A stretch of 17,946 nucleotides of DNA from assembly GCA_002367695.1 (NCBI GenBank), contig DFDK01000068.1:922-18867 (forward strand), read 5' to 3'. Both the position numbers and the translations under genes were made by a program. Below, one piece after another: positions 1-8,004 of this stretch; the stretch's first letter is position 1; each line of letters begins with the position of its first letter. This DNA comes from Acidimicrobium sp. UBA3029 (GTDB lineage: Bacteria; Actinomycetota; Acidimicrobiia; Acidimicrobiales; Ilumatobacteraceae). The notes below the pieces were generated by a model. The model saw only the letters and a list, made by a program, of their open reading frames with translations, searched no databases and was not told the origin of the DNA.

Positions 1-108
1 ACCAAATATGCACTGCGGCCAGAAAACCCCTTGCGCCTTGAAGCAAACGTGATTGCAACCAATCGCACTACCTGGATTGACGAGTGGTCTGCAATCGTTC
101 TGAAATAA
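1..108 (+). CDS. thiB: Thiamine ABC transporter substrate-binding protein, C-terminal fragment (5' end outside window)
   Basis: An open frame runs from base 1 to a TAA at 106-108 and encodes the last 35 residues of a protein. It ends in a segment reading NRTTWIDEWSAIVLK. This Trp-rich end resembles the C-terminus of ThiB-type periplasmic or lipoprotein thiamine-binding proteins. The stop lies 15 bases before the start of thiP, followed by thiQ, the usual order of a thiBPQ operon. The identity therefore rests on the short C-terminal match and the context. An iron(III) or other binding protein of the same superfamily cannot be excluded from so little sequence. Confidence 0.6.
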   Translation, partial: TKYALRPENPLRLEANVIATNRTTWIDEWSAIVLK

Positions 109-123
109 TCACTTGAAATAACC

Positions 124-1722
124 ATGGATCAACTCGTGCAATCCAACATCGCGCTATCGCTGTACAGACGAAGTGCTCGCTGGCTATGGATAGCGCCGAC
201 AGTGTTCTTGATATTGATCTTGGTGATACCTGCTACGACAATAATTTTGCGTGGTACGACCCTCGATGGTTTCAAGGATGTGCTCAATAATTCGACAATT
301 AGACAAGCATTGTGGTTTACTGCTTGGCAAGCACTTGCAAGTACTGCGCTCACGTTGATTGTTGCGCTACCAGCGACTTTTGTGTTGTCTCGGTTTACAT
401 TTACAGGCAACCGTGCCTTGCAAGCTCTCATTACCGTGCCATTTTTGCTACCAACAGTTGTGGTTGGTGCTGCGTTCTTGGCCGTGCTTCCAGCAAAACT
501 GCATTACACAGCAGCCGCTTTGATTATTGCGCATGCGTATTTCAATCTCACTGTGGTGGTGCGCATCGTTGGTGCGCGCTGGGAACAACTGCATCCAGGT
601 ATCGAGCAGGCTGCGCGCACACTCGGCGCATCACCATTAACAGTCTTTCGCACAGTGACGCTGCCACTCTTGCGCGGCGCACTTGCCACCGCAAGCGGAG
701 TAATTGCGCTATTTGCCCTTACTTCATACGGCATTGTGCGCACGCTTGGAGGCCCGGCCAGAGCAACAATTGAAACCGAGATATATACACGCAGCGTATT
801 AATCGGCGATATGCCTGGCGCTATTGCTCTCTCAATTTTGCAGATGATTGTTCTCACAGCACTGTTGTGGTGGTGGGCAAAACGCCATCGCAACGAATCT
901 ATGAGCCCCCAAATATCCGTAGCACAACAATCGCCTAGCACTCGTGGTCAAATTGCACTGGTGTATGGCATTGCACTTGCAACTGCCGCAGTCGTTATTG
1001 CTCCAATGTGCGCATTACTGTGGCGCTCACTTACCCGAACAACACCAGGCGCTACTCGCTTTACGCTTGCTGGATGGCGAGCGGTTGCATCGTCAACAAC
1101 TCTTTCTGCAATATCCACCAGCATGCTGTTTGCGTTGTGTGCCATGGTGATCGCAACAGTGCTTGGACTAATGGTGGCTCTGGGAGTCGCATACGGATCA
1201 CCGAGATTTTTGTGGCTTGAGCGTATTTCTGTACTTCCACTCACCGTCTCTGCCGTGACAATTGGACTTGGCATTCTGATTACATATGACACCGCACCAT
1301 ACGATTTCCGATCGGCGTGGATCATCACCCCTCTCGCCCATTCCTTGATTGCGTTGCCAATAGTGGTTCGCATCGTGCTGCCGGTCGTACGACAAATTCC
1401 GAGAGGACTGCAGTCGGTCGCATCCACCCTAGGAGCAACACCGCTACAAACATGGCTGACGGTAGATCGCCCTCTGATATCTCGTGCGATAGGTGCATCG
1501 GCAGCAATTGCATTTGCTATTTCGATCGGCGAATTCGGTGCAACAAGTTTTCTTACTCGCCGAAGCAGTGAAACTCTGCCAGTCACAATCTCGCGCCTGC
1601 TTTCGCGGCCCGGAGATGCACTACGAACTCAGGCATATGCACTGTGCGTGATTATTGTCGTCATCAGCATGATTGCGATATTTTTAATTGACATGTTGCG
1701 ACCAAGCAGAAAGGCAAAGTGA
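124..1722 (+). CDS. thiP: Thiamine ABC transporter permease, two fused permease domains
   Basis: A 532-residue integral membrane protein that probably forms the whole channel of a thiamine (or thiamine phosphate) importer. It contains two binding-protein-dependent permease domains in one chain, each with an EAA loop. The first is at about residues 161-181 (EQAARTLGASP, then the TLPLLR turn). The second is at about 430-450 (QSVASTLGATP, then a DRP turn). Helices are spread over residues 20-250 and 275-525, with a polar linker around 255-275. The C-terminal stretch GEFGATSFLTRR followed by ETLP and a SRPG turn is typical of ThiP. E. coli ThiP is of very similar length (536). The ATG at 124 follows the upstream stop by 15 bases with no strong Shine-Dalgarno. 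An FbpB-type iron permease is the main alternative, but the GEFGATSF region favours thiamine. Confidence 0.85.
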   Translation: MDQLVQSNIALSLYRRSARWLWIAPTVFLILILVIPATTIILRGTTLDGFKDVLNNSTIRQALWFTAWQALASTALTLIVALPATFVLSRFTFTGNRALQALITVPFLLPTVVVGAAFLAVLPAKLHYTAAALIIAHAYFNLTVVVRIVGARWEQLHPGIEQAARTLGASPLTVFRTVTLPLLRGALATASGVIALFALTSYGIVRTLGGPARATIETEIYTRSVLIGDMPGAIALSILQMIVLTALLWWWAKRHRNESMSPQISVAQQSPSTRGQIALVYGIALATAAVVIAPMCALLWRSLTRTTPGATRFTLAGWRAVASSTTLSAISTSMLFALCAMVIATVLGLMVALGVAYGSPRFLWLERISVLPLTVSAVTIGLGILITYDTAPYDFRSAWIITPLAHSLIALPIVVRIVLPVVRQIPRGLQSVASTLGATPLQTWLTVDRPLISRAIGASAAIAFAISIGEFGATSFLTRRSSETLPVTISRLLSRPGDALRTQAYALCVIIVVISMIAIFLIDMLRPSRKAK

Positions 1723-2372
1723 TGCTTGCTCTCACCGACATCACTATCAACTATGAAGGTCGGACTATTTTGATTAATGCAAGCCTCAGCGTCGCACGCG
1801 GTGAGATTGTCTCGCTCGTGGGCCCAAGTGGTTCAGGCAAAACAACATTGCTGCGAGTGATTGCTGGTCTTGAGCAGCCAAGCCAAGGCACAGTTGTTAT
1901 TGACAACAGATTGATGACCGGAATTCCGACCCACAAGCGCGATGTCGGTCTTGTGTTTCAAGACAACCAGTTATTTCCGCACCTCTGCGTCTTTGACAAC
2001 ATCGCCTATTCGTTGCGCATTAAGCGAGTTTCAAAAGCACTGCAGATCGAAAAAGTGAACGAGATGCTGAGCCTCATTGGCATGGAAGACCTTGCGCGTC
2101 GTGACGTTGGCAATCTCTCGGGCGGCGAAGCAAAGCGAATTGCGGTGGCGCGTGCGCTCGTTGCTAATCCATTTATTTTGTTGCTCGACGAGCCACTCAC
2201 GGGGCTCGACGCCGAACTTCACGATCGACTACTCGACGACATGGGTGCTCTACTGCGTGCTCGTGGAACCACAGTGGTGCACGTCACCCATGACCGAAAT
2301 GAAGCGACACGATTGTCGGACCGCGTAGTTGATGTGCGTACTTTGAGCCAGTCGGGTGCGCAACTACAGTAA
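1722..2372 (+). CDS. thiQ: Thiamine ABC transporter ATP-binding protein
   Basis: The ATPase that energises the ThiP channel, 216 residues from the ATG at 1722. Visible motifs, numbered from the alternative GTG at 1719: Walker A GPSGSGKTT (35-43), Q-loop Q81, signature LSGGE (133-137), Walker B ILLLDEP (153-159) and switch histidine H191. The chain is short for an ABC ATPase and lacks a C-terminal regulatory domain, as in ThiQ. The start overlaps the thiP stop: TGATG gives a one-base overlap with the ATG, and GTGA a four-base overlap with the GTG, so translation is probably coupled. The gene lies 6 bases ahead of a GNAT gene. Confidence 0.85.
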   Translation: MLALTDITINYEGRTILINASLSVARGEIVSLVGPSGSGKTTLLRVIAGLEQPSQGTVVIDNRLMTGIPTHKRDVGLVFQDNQLFPHLCVFDNIAYSLRIKRVSKALQIEKVNEMLSLIGMEDLARRDVGNLSGGEAKRIAVARALVANPFILLLDEPLTGLDAELHDRLLDDMGALLRARGTTVVHVTHDRNEATRLSDRVVDVRTLSQSGAQLQ

Positions 2373-2378
2373 AGCGCG

Positions 2379-2831
2379 ATGACAAACGAATATCTTGTTG
2401 AAGAAGTGCCCACCGATGAGGTACTGGTTTTGCGCTTGGCCGTGCTGCGTGACGGCACACCATCACAAGATCCCCGCTACGCAGAAGATGACACCGAAGG
2501 CTCAGTGCACCTTGGCATTAGAGAGAGCGGCGTTTTGGTCGCATGCTCTACGTGGTTACCACGACCATGGCTGCTCGACGAAGTTCACCCCGCAACGCAA
2601 CTACGCGGTATGGCTGTAACAAAACATCTGCAATCAAAAGGACTCGGCCGCATACTGCTACAGGCAGGAATTGCAAGAGCCAAATTGCTTGATTCAAAAT
2701 ATGTTTGGGCACGTGCGCGCGATAAAGCACTGTACTTTTATGAACGCAATGGTTTTACAACTATCGGCGACCAATTCATTGACGATGCATCCGGTCTTGG
2801 TCATCATCTCGTGATGCTAGAAAACAAGTAA
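2379..2831 (+). CDS. GNAT-family N-acetyltransferase
   Basis: A 150-residue single-domain protein of the GCN5-related acetyltransferase fold. The acetyl-CoA binding region is clear: strand QLRGMAV (74-80), then the pyrophosphate loop QSKGLG (85-90) and its helix. A later segment ALYFYERNGF (117-126) matches the usual C-terminal 'yYe+~GF' motif of the family. The acceptor substrate cannot be read from the sequence. It starts 6 bases after thiQ and is probably cotranscribed with the thiamine transporter, but that does not show a role in thiamine metabolism. It converges on the copC-copD gene with only 4 bases between the stops. Confidence 0.8.
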   Translation: MTNEYLVEEVPTDEVLVLRLAVLRDGTPSQDPRYAEDDTEGSVHLGIRESGVLVACSTWLPRPWLLDEVHPATQLRGMAVTKHLQSKGLGRILLQAGIARAKLLDSKYVWARARDKALYFYERNGFTTIGDQFIDDASGLGHHLVMLENK

Positions 2832-2835
2832 CAAA

Positions 2836-4455
2836 CTATTTCTTAATTTCAACAGCTATTTTAAATAGTGTTGTTGAGCTTGCTGTTTGCTTGACCAAAA
2901 TCTCGATTACCCACTCACCTGAATATGCAAACTCGGTTACGCCAGAAAAGTGATTGGATCCAGTTTCTTCAAGCACAATCGGACCATTGGGTATGTTGCG
3001 TGCAGGCATTGACATGCGGGCAGTTGCCGCTTCGATCTGGACAAATGTTCCGTCTGCCCGCGCAACGACCATATGCACCTCACTTTGGCCTATACGCGCC
3101 GACGTGAGTGACAACTCAACGATCATCTGCCCCTGAAAAATAGTGGACGAAAGCGGTGCTGGCTCAAGCACCCCCTTTGGAGGCATGGCAACGAGGGTTG
3201 ATGTGAGAGCCAAAATGATGAGACCGAACAACACCTCAATACCCATCGACTGGCGCAATGAGCCAGATTGCTTGCGTTGCATTGCCACCCGTGACACTGC
3301 GCCGAGCGCAATCAAGACGACAACTAGACACACCTTGACAATCAGTGTTCTTCCGTAACGACTCTCCAATATCTGACCAAAACCATCCAGCATCAGCCAG
3401 GCCTGAATTACACCAGTAACCACGATGACCGGTACCGCAAAACCAGCAGTGCGCGAAAACCACCGCAGCGAAGGTGCCGATGTTGATTCATCGGTTGCAA
3501 GCCACATGTTGCGGTCGTAGACAATGATCAGCAGCGGCCCCACCCATAGTGAAACAGCAAGCATGTGCGACATGTCAAGACCAATGCTCAACGCAACAGG
3601 ATTTGTGGCGACAGGGTGTCCAGCCAATGACAACGTGAGAGTGATGCCCACAAGCGACGCCCACACACCAAACTTCCACCACCACGTGCCACGAAACTGA
3701 ATTACTGCAATAAGTGCGCCGATAACACCCAACAACAAAAGTCGAGCAAGTTGCATCTTGCCGTACTGCGTCGTCAATGTTTCTAATAGCAATGAAAGAT
3801 CGACTGCCTTATAGATCTTGTACCCAGAAATGTGTGGGCCATAGGCAATCAGAGCCTCAAGCGTGCCTAATGCGGCAAATGCCCAACCACTTTTGAGCGC
3901 AAGTGTTGAGCGTGACGACAAGCGGTCGGTGCGAACAGCCTGCAGTAACCCAATGCCACCGATGAGCAGAACTACACCTAGATAAGTAACCCAACGAATG
4001 ACATTGAACAAACTTGCAAGACCGTGACGCTCGAGTTCTTGATACTTACTTATCGCCGAAACATCGGTTGAAGTATTTCCAATCTGAAATGCAAACGAAC
4101 CTTGCGCAGGATGGCTGTCGGCAGAAGCAACGCGCCAGACCACCACATAGGTGCCAGATTCCAATGTCGAGATCGGTGCGCGAACGATGGTGTGATTTGC
4201 AGCATCTCGAATTGGCTTGACTACTTGAACGACATTGCCAGTCGAGTCGAGAATGCGAATCTTGCCAAACACGGTGTCAATAAACTCGTTGAAAAATAAT
4301 GCGATTTCTGTTGGTGACTGATCGAGAACTGCGCTCGGTGCTGGCTCGCTTGTGAGCAAGATTGCATGTGCTGAGGCAATTTGTGCTGGTGCAAGCACTG
4401 TCAGCAATGCAACGACAACGAATGCCAATCTTGTAATCAATTTGCGCAACAACAT
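2836..4455 (-). CDS. CopC-CopD fusion, copper-binding and membrane copper-transport protein
   Basis: A 539-residue copper protein. From the ATG at 4455, residues 1-29 form a signal peptide ending in IASA. Cleavage would leave His30 as the mature N-terminus, the first Cu(II) ligand in CopC proteins. Asp113 and His115 (ADSHP) match the other two ligands. A CopC beta-sandwich fills about 30-127. A CopD membrane region of about eight helices follows (about 148-450), with conserved AGHP (278-281) and MSHMLAVSLWVG (295-306) segments. The last 100 or so residues form an extra beta-rich extracytoplasmic domain, perhaps YtkA/FixH-like. The start is uncertain: ATG 4455 is one base after the upstream stop, while ATG 4467 would overlap it by 11 bases. 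It is the last gene of the btu-led cluster. The role, copper uptake or tolerance, is inferred from the family. Confidence 0.85.
   Translation of the reverse strand: MLLRKLITRLAFVVVALLTVLAPAQIASAHAILLTSEPAPSAVLDQSPTEIALFFNEFIDTVFGKIRILDSTGNVVQVVKPIRDAANHTIVRAPISTLESGTYVVVWRVASADSHPAQGSFAFQIGNTSTDVSAISKYQELERHGLASLFNVIRWVTYLGVVLLIGGIGLLQAVRTDRLSSRSTLALKSGWAFAALGTLEALIAYGPHISGYKIYKAVDLSLLLETLTTQYGKMQLARLLLLGVIGALIAVIQFRGTWWWKFGVWASLVGITLTLSLAGHPVATNPVALSIGLDMSHMLAVSLWVGPLLIIVYDRNMWLATDESTSAPSLRWFSRTAGFAVPVIVVTGVIQAWLMLDGFGQILESRYGRTLIVKVCLVVVLIALGAVSRVAMQRKQSGSLRQSMGIEVLFGLIILALTSTLVAMPPKGVLEPAPLSSTIFQGQMIVELSLTSARIGQSEVHMVVARADGTFVQIEAATARMSMPARNIPNGPIVLEETGSNHFSGVTEFAYSGEWVIEILVKQTASSTTLFKIAVEIKK
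2850..2873. terminator. Hairpin at the convergent thi/copCD junction, possible terminator
   Basis: An 11-bp stem with one bulged G: CAACA, bulge, CTATTT, then AAATAG and TGTTG, with a one-base loop if fully paired. It starts 19 bases after the GNAT stop and lies inside the 3' end of the opposing copC-copD gene. Neither strand shows a proper T-tract after it, so termination is only suggested by position. Confidence 0.3.
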
Positions 4456-4456
4456 C

Positions 4457-5137
4457 TCAGTACGCATCCACAACAGGCAGCCCATCGACAGCGAGTCTGC
4501 CAAGCAGCCATGCAAGACGATGATTGGGTGACAACTTGGCAGCAGCATCGGGCAATACGGTCATCCCCATCGATTTGCGACTATTCCAGATCATGAGTTG
4601 TCGATCCAACTCAAATCGCACAAATGTTGCGTCCCAATTATCAAACGAATAACCGGGATTCAGATCAGCCAAATTCAGATCGGCCAGATGTACTTCGGAT
4701 TCGCACCAGCGCATCAGCATCAGATCGGTAATCGCTACTCGCCCACCACCAGCATGCGACTTGATGCCAAAACCTGTCCATGTTGTTGGGGTGGCTGACG
4801 CCCATGCGCCCTCGAGCGCATAAATGCTCGCACGCACATGACCTACCAATTCGTGCGCACTGAGACCCGACCACGACTCAATCTGGGCGTCGCGTGTTGG
4901 CTTGCCACCTTCATATTGTTCGGTTTCTTCGCCCCGGTTCGCTGCTGCAAACATGCGCACGTGGCTGTAGGCATTATTGGCCAAGTGGCTCAACACATGA
5001 CCGCGGCTCCAACCGGCCAGCATCGATGGTTGTCGACACTGCTCATCGGTAAGCCCGTCAAGCACCTGCAGTAATCGCTGATGTGAAGCCGCGCATCCAA
5101 CTACCTGAGCGTTGAGAATGCGGGACAAATCAACCAT
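4457..5137 (-). CDS. Mycothiol-dependent maleylpyruvate isomerase-like protein (MDMPI/DinB-fold)
   Basis: A protein of about 226 residues with the N-terminal metal-binding helical bundle of the MDMPI family. Numbered from the TTG at 5146, the motif AGWSRGHVLSHLA (44-56) supplies His54. RWCESEVHLADL (146-157) supplies Glu149 and His153. These three match the zinc-ligand pattern of Corynebacterium maleylpyruvate isomerase. The exact reaction is unknown: most relatives are uncharacterised mycothiol- or thiol-dependent enzymes, and nothing nearby suggests gentisate degradation. The ATG at 5137 and the TTG at 5146 are both possible; neither has a well-placed Shine-Dalgarno. The gene lies about 17-26 bases after btuD and its stop abuts the copC-copD start, so it is probably part of the same transcript. 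Confidence 0.78.
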   Translation of the reverse strand: MVDLSRILNAQVVGCAASHQRLLQVLDGLTDEQCRQPSMLAGWSRGHVLSHLANNAYSHVRMFAAANRGEETEQYEGGKPTRDAQIESWSGLSAHELVGHVRASIYALEGAWASATPTTWTGFGIKSHAGGGRVAITDLMLMRWCESEVHLADLNLADLNPGYSFDNWDATFVRFELDRQLMIWNSRKSMGMTVLPDAAAKLSPNHRLAWLLGRLAVDGLPVVDAY

Positions 5138-5163
5138 CGCGGACAACGGTAGTGGCTGAGCCT

Positions 5164-5946
5164 TTACAAACGAGAAGAGCGCTGCGGAATCACTACAACA
5201 GTGCCATCTGGCTCGTGATGCACGCGGGCCGAAACACCATAAAATTCTGCAAGAGTTTCGCTTCTCAAAACCTGTTTGGCAGTACCTTCGGCAACTCGAT
5301 GACCTTCGTGCATTAAGACCAATCGATCTGCATATAAACCAGCCAACGTTAAGTCGTGCATTGCAGAAATAATTGTCAGCCCTTGCTCGCGGCGCAAACT
5401 ATCTACGAGTTCGAGCGCTTGTTGCTGATGACCAATATCGAGCGCGCTCGTTGGTTCGTCAAGCAGCAACACTGGTGCTTCTTGCGCGAGTGCTCGAGCA
5501 ATAACTAACCGCTGAACTTCGCCGCCCGAAAGCGTGCCTAACTTGCGCGCAGAAAACTGAACAAGATCAAGACGATTCAAGACTCGATCAATTACGTCGC
5601 GGTCATGAGATGTTTCTGATGAAAAGTAATTGATGTACGGGTTACGACCAAGCACTACGTATTCGTACACCGACATGTCGGTTGGAATCACCGGCGATTG
5701 AGGCACGTAAGCAATGTGTTGTGCTCGCCAGCGAGCAGATGCTGCAGGAATTTCGGTTTGATTAATTGCAACCGACCCGGTGTAGGGCACGAGGCCTGCT
5801 GCTGCACGAAGCACCGAAGACTTGCCCGCACCATTGGGGCCGATGAGACACAGCCACTCGCCAGAATGCAACAAGTCATTAAAACCCACGACCGCATCAG
5901 TGCCGTTGTAGGAAACCGTTAGATCGCAAAAGCCAATTGCGGTCAT
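5164..5946 (-). CDS. btuD: Cobalamin ABC transporter ATP-binding protein
   Basis: A 260-residue ATPase of the iron-siderophore/B12 importer family (FecE, FhuC, BtuD). It has Walker A GPNGAGKS (36-43), Q-loop Q83, signature LSGGE (139-143), Walker B VLLLDEP (159-165) and switch histidine H197. The segment YVVLGRNPY (96-104) is typical of this subfamily. The start overlaps the stop of the permease gene by four bases (ATGA), indicating coupled translation. The protein alone does not say whether the substrate is haem, siderophore or B12; the cobalamin riboswitch ahead of the first gene points to B12 or a related corrinoid. Confidence 0.85.
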   Translation of the reverse strand: MTAIGFCDLTVSYNGTDAVVGFNDLLHSGEWLCLIGPNGAGKSSVLRAAAGLVPYTGSVAINQTEIPAASARWRAQHIAYVPQSPVIPTDMSVYEYVVLGRNPYINYFSSETSHDRDVIDRVLNRLDLVQFSARKLGTLSGGEVQRLVIARALAQEAPVLLLDEPTSALDIGHQQQALELVDSLRREQGLTIISAMHDLTLAGLYADRLVLMHEGHRVAEGTAKQVLRSETLAEFYGVSARVHHEPDGTVVVIPQRSSRL

Positions 5947-7010
5947 CTTGAAACATCCCGCGTGCGAAGCAGTAACAAAAAGAATGGTGCACCTATAAAC
6001 GCTGTGACAACACCGATTGGTGTTTCGGCGGGACTCGCCAACACTCGACTCGGAATATCTGCAGCGACCAAAAATGCCGCACCAAGCATCATGCTCATTG
6101 GCAACACCACACGATTGCTCGCACCAACAATTAAGCGAACAGCATGAGGCACGATGATACCGACGAAGCCGATGAGACCACTGACTGCCACGACAGAAGC
6201 CGTGCCGAGCGTGGCTGCTAACACCACGATGAGGCGCACCCTGCGTACGTTGATACCGAGAGCAAGTGCTTCATCATCACCAACACGCATCACATCAAGC
6301 AGTCGACGATGTAAGAGTAAAACAACAGATGAAACAACGACGTACGGCAGAATGAGGCGAACATCGCCCCATGTTGCGCTCGAAAGTCGACCCAAAATCC
6401 ATGAATACACCTGACGCACGACATCGCTATTGCGCTGCAAAACGAATGCCTGGATTGCCGTCGTCATCGATGTAACTGCAACACCTGCCAGCACGAGTGT
6501 GGTGCTGGATCGATTGCTTCCGAATGCCGTACCAACCACGTATGTCACGAGCACTGCACAAAGTGCACCGATAAAAGCTGCAAGTGGCAAAGGATCAATG
6601 ATCCATGATGAGGTTGTTTCGCGTTGGAGTGTGAAAACGATTGTTGCCCCGAGCCCCGCACCAGCAGCAACACCAAGTAGGTACGGGTCAACAAGTGGAT
6701 TACGAAATACACCTTGGTAGCTCGCACCAGACACCGAGAGCATCGAGCCAACTAGCGCAGCAAGCACAACGCGCGGTGCGCGAATTTGCCACACCAAGTT
6801 CCAGTCAGCTCGGGACATACCGCTGTTCAAAGAAACAAACGGCACATGGTCGAGCAACTCTGCAGGAATACGCCACCACTGTGGACCAGCTGGACCAATC
6901 ATTAAGCCAACAAGAACCATGCATGCCACCACTGCCCCGCTGAGGGCAAACGACAAAGGTTGTTTGTCGCGGCCCCCAGCAGAGCGTGAAGTGATGACAG
7001 ATGTTGGCAT
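5943..7010 (-). CDS. btuC: Cobalamin ABC transporter permease (FecCD/BtuC family)
   Basis: A membrane permease of about 355 residues with some nine to ten predicted helices. It would pair as a homodimer with two BtuD subunits. Family hallmarks are present: RAPRVVLAALVG followed by GASYQGVFRNPLVDPYLLG near residues 78-115, DDEALALGINV in the cytoplasmic coupling region, GLIGFVGIIVPH, and a C-terminal ETPIGVVTAFIGAPFFLLLL. The ATG at 7010 is preceded directly by a TTG at 7013; the ATG is the likelier start. It lies about 8 bases after the binding-protein gene and overlaps btuD by four bases. Substrate assignment to B12 rests on the upstream riboswitch. Confidence 0.85.
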   Translation of the reverse strand: MPTSVITSRSAGGRDKQPLSFALSGAVVACMVLVGLMIGPAGPQWWRIPAELLDHVPFVSLNSGMSRADWNLVWQIRAPRVVLAALVGSMLSVSGASYQGVFRNPLVDPYLLGVAAGAGLGATIVFTLQRETTSSWIIDPLPLAAFIGALCAVLVTYVVGTAFGSNRSSTTLVLAGVAVTSMTTAIQAFVLQRNSDVVRQVYSWILGRLSSATWGDVRLILPYVVVSSVVLLLHRRLLDVMRVGDDEALALGINVRRVRLIVVLAATLGTASVVAVSGLIGFVGIIVPHAVRLIVGASNRVVLPMSMMLGAAFLVAADIPSRVLASPAETPIGVVTAFIGAPFFLLLLRTRDVSR

Positions 7011-7018
7011 CAACGGTG

Positions 7019-7963
7019 TTATTTGGCAGATGCTTTCGTGATTGCTTCACCAATTGCGACGACGAGTTCGACAATGCGTGGTCCCCAACGTGACGCAATG
7101 TCATCGTCGAGAACTGCAATATTGTCGGCGAGGACGGCAGACAAGCCACCCCAACCATCACGTGCCGCAACTGTCTCGGCATTCTGTGCGCAACACTTTG
7201 TGTCGGCCAAGACAATGATGTCTGGATTAGATGAAACGATTGACTCTGCCGACAATTGTGGGTAGTCGTTGCCCGCCTCTGCGTTGTCTGCAATGTTTCG
7301 AAGTCCGAACAGATTAAACAACTGACCGATGAATGAATTGGATGTCACCGAGTAGTAGGTGTCGTCAAGCTCGTAGTAGTACGACAACGGTGTCGCAGGG
7401 GCGACAACTGCCGCCACTGCCGCATCAATTTCGGTCTGCATAGAGGCAACAAGTTGATCTGCCTCTGTCACGTGCCCAACAAGCATTCCAAGTTGTTCAA
7501 TCTGCTCGTACACACTGTCGAGATTGGTCGGAGCGTTAGCGATGAATAATGGAATGTTGAGGGAACCGAGTTGCTCTGCAAGGCTTCCTGGGTCGTACGA
7601 CGCGATAACGAGATCGGGAGTAAAACCGCTAATTGCCTCAATGTTTGGCTCAAAGCCAGAAAGCATTGTGCCGAGCGCGACTGCTTCAGCTGGATAATTG
7701 GAATACTCGTCGACCGCAATAACTTGTGCTCCTGCACCAATGGCGTACAACATTTCTGTCGAAGTTGGCGACAGCGAAATGATTCGCATCGGTTGTGCAT
7801 CAAGAGTTAAGTCTCCAACAGTGACGGGATATGTTGCAGTTGATTCTGTTGCTTCAACAGCAATAGTGGTGTCCGAGATAGTTGCACTACTGCCACAACC
7901 TGCGATCGTTGCAGTGAGGGCAAACAAAAAGCCGGCAATGCCGGCCTTGGTTAACTTTTTCAT
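7019..7963 (-). CDS. btuF: Cobalamin-binding lipoprotein of the B12 ABC transporter
   Basis: A 314-residue substrate-binding lipoprotein of the helical-backbone periplasmic binding family (BtuF/FecB-like). From the ATG at 7963 the signal peptide runs to a lipobox IAGC with the lipidated Cys23. The binding domain begins near IISLSPTSTEMLYAIGAG (61-78), a hallmark of this family, and continues through GFEPNIEAISGFTPDLVI. A vicinal Cys pair (257-258, DTKCCAQ) lies in the C-terminal lobe. The longer open frame to 8008 is rejected: ATG 7963 has an AAGGAG sequence 8 bases upstream and gives a proper lipoprotein signal. A cobalamin riboswitch lies immediately upstream, which strongly supports B12 rather than iron as the substrate. 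btuC and btuD follow at once. Confidence 0.88.
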   Translation of the reverse strand: MKKLTKAGIAGFLFALTATIAGCGSSATISDTTIAVEATESTATYPVTVGDLTLDAQPMRIISLSPTSTEMLYAIGAGAQVIAVDEYSNYPAEAVALGTMLSGFEPNIEAISGFTPDLVIASYDPGSLAEQLGSLNIPLFIANAPTNLDSVYEQIEQLGMLVGHVTEADQLVASMQTEIDAAVAAVVAPATPLSYYYELDDTYYSVTSNSFIGQLFNLFGLRNIADNAEAGNDYPQLSAESIVSSNPDIIVLADTKCCAQNAETVAARDGWGGLSAVLADNIAVLDDDIASRWGPRIVELVVAIGEAITKASAK

Positions 7964-7971
7964 GAGTGGGT

Positions 7972-7977
7972 CTCCTT
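7972..7977 (-). promoter_or_regulatory. Ribosome-binding site of btuF, beside a riboswitch expression hairpin
   Basis: AAGGAG on the minus strand, 8 bases before ATG 7963; this fixes the btuF start. A 5-bp hairpin, GCTCT paired with AGAGC (7978-7994), directly abuts it, which would suit control of translation by the riboswitch. Confidence 0.75.
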
Positions 7978-8004
7978 GCTCTTCTTGCGAGAGCGGTTGA
8001 TGAA

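Noticed and set aside
1..123. TPP riboswitch for the thiamine transporter
   Set aside because: The window begins inside the binding-protein gene, so the operon leader is not present; no such core is seen here.
948..1586. 212-codon minus-strand open frame
   Set aside because: It is antisense to thiP, whose EAA loops and helices are clear. The reverse peptide has no domain.
2588..2598. GTTCACCCCGC single PHO-box-like unit
   Set aside because: It lies inside the GNAT coding sequence and has no second unit in phase, so it is probably chance.
5164..7963. Iron-siderophore or haem importer as the identity of the FecCD-type transporter
   Set aside because: Protein motifs alone would allow it, but the cobalamin riboswitch directly upstream favours B12.
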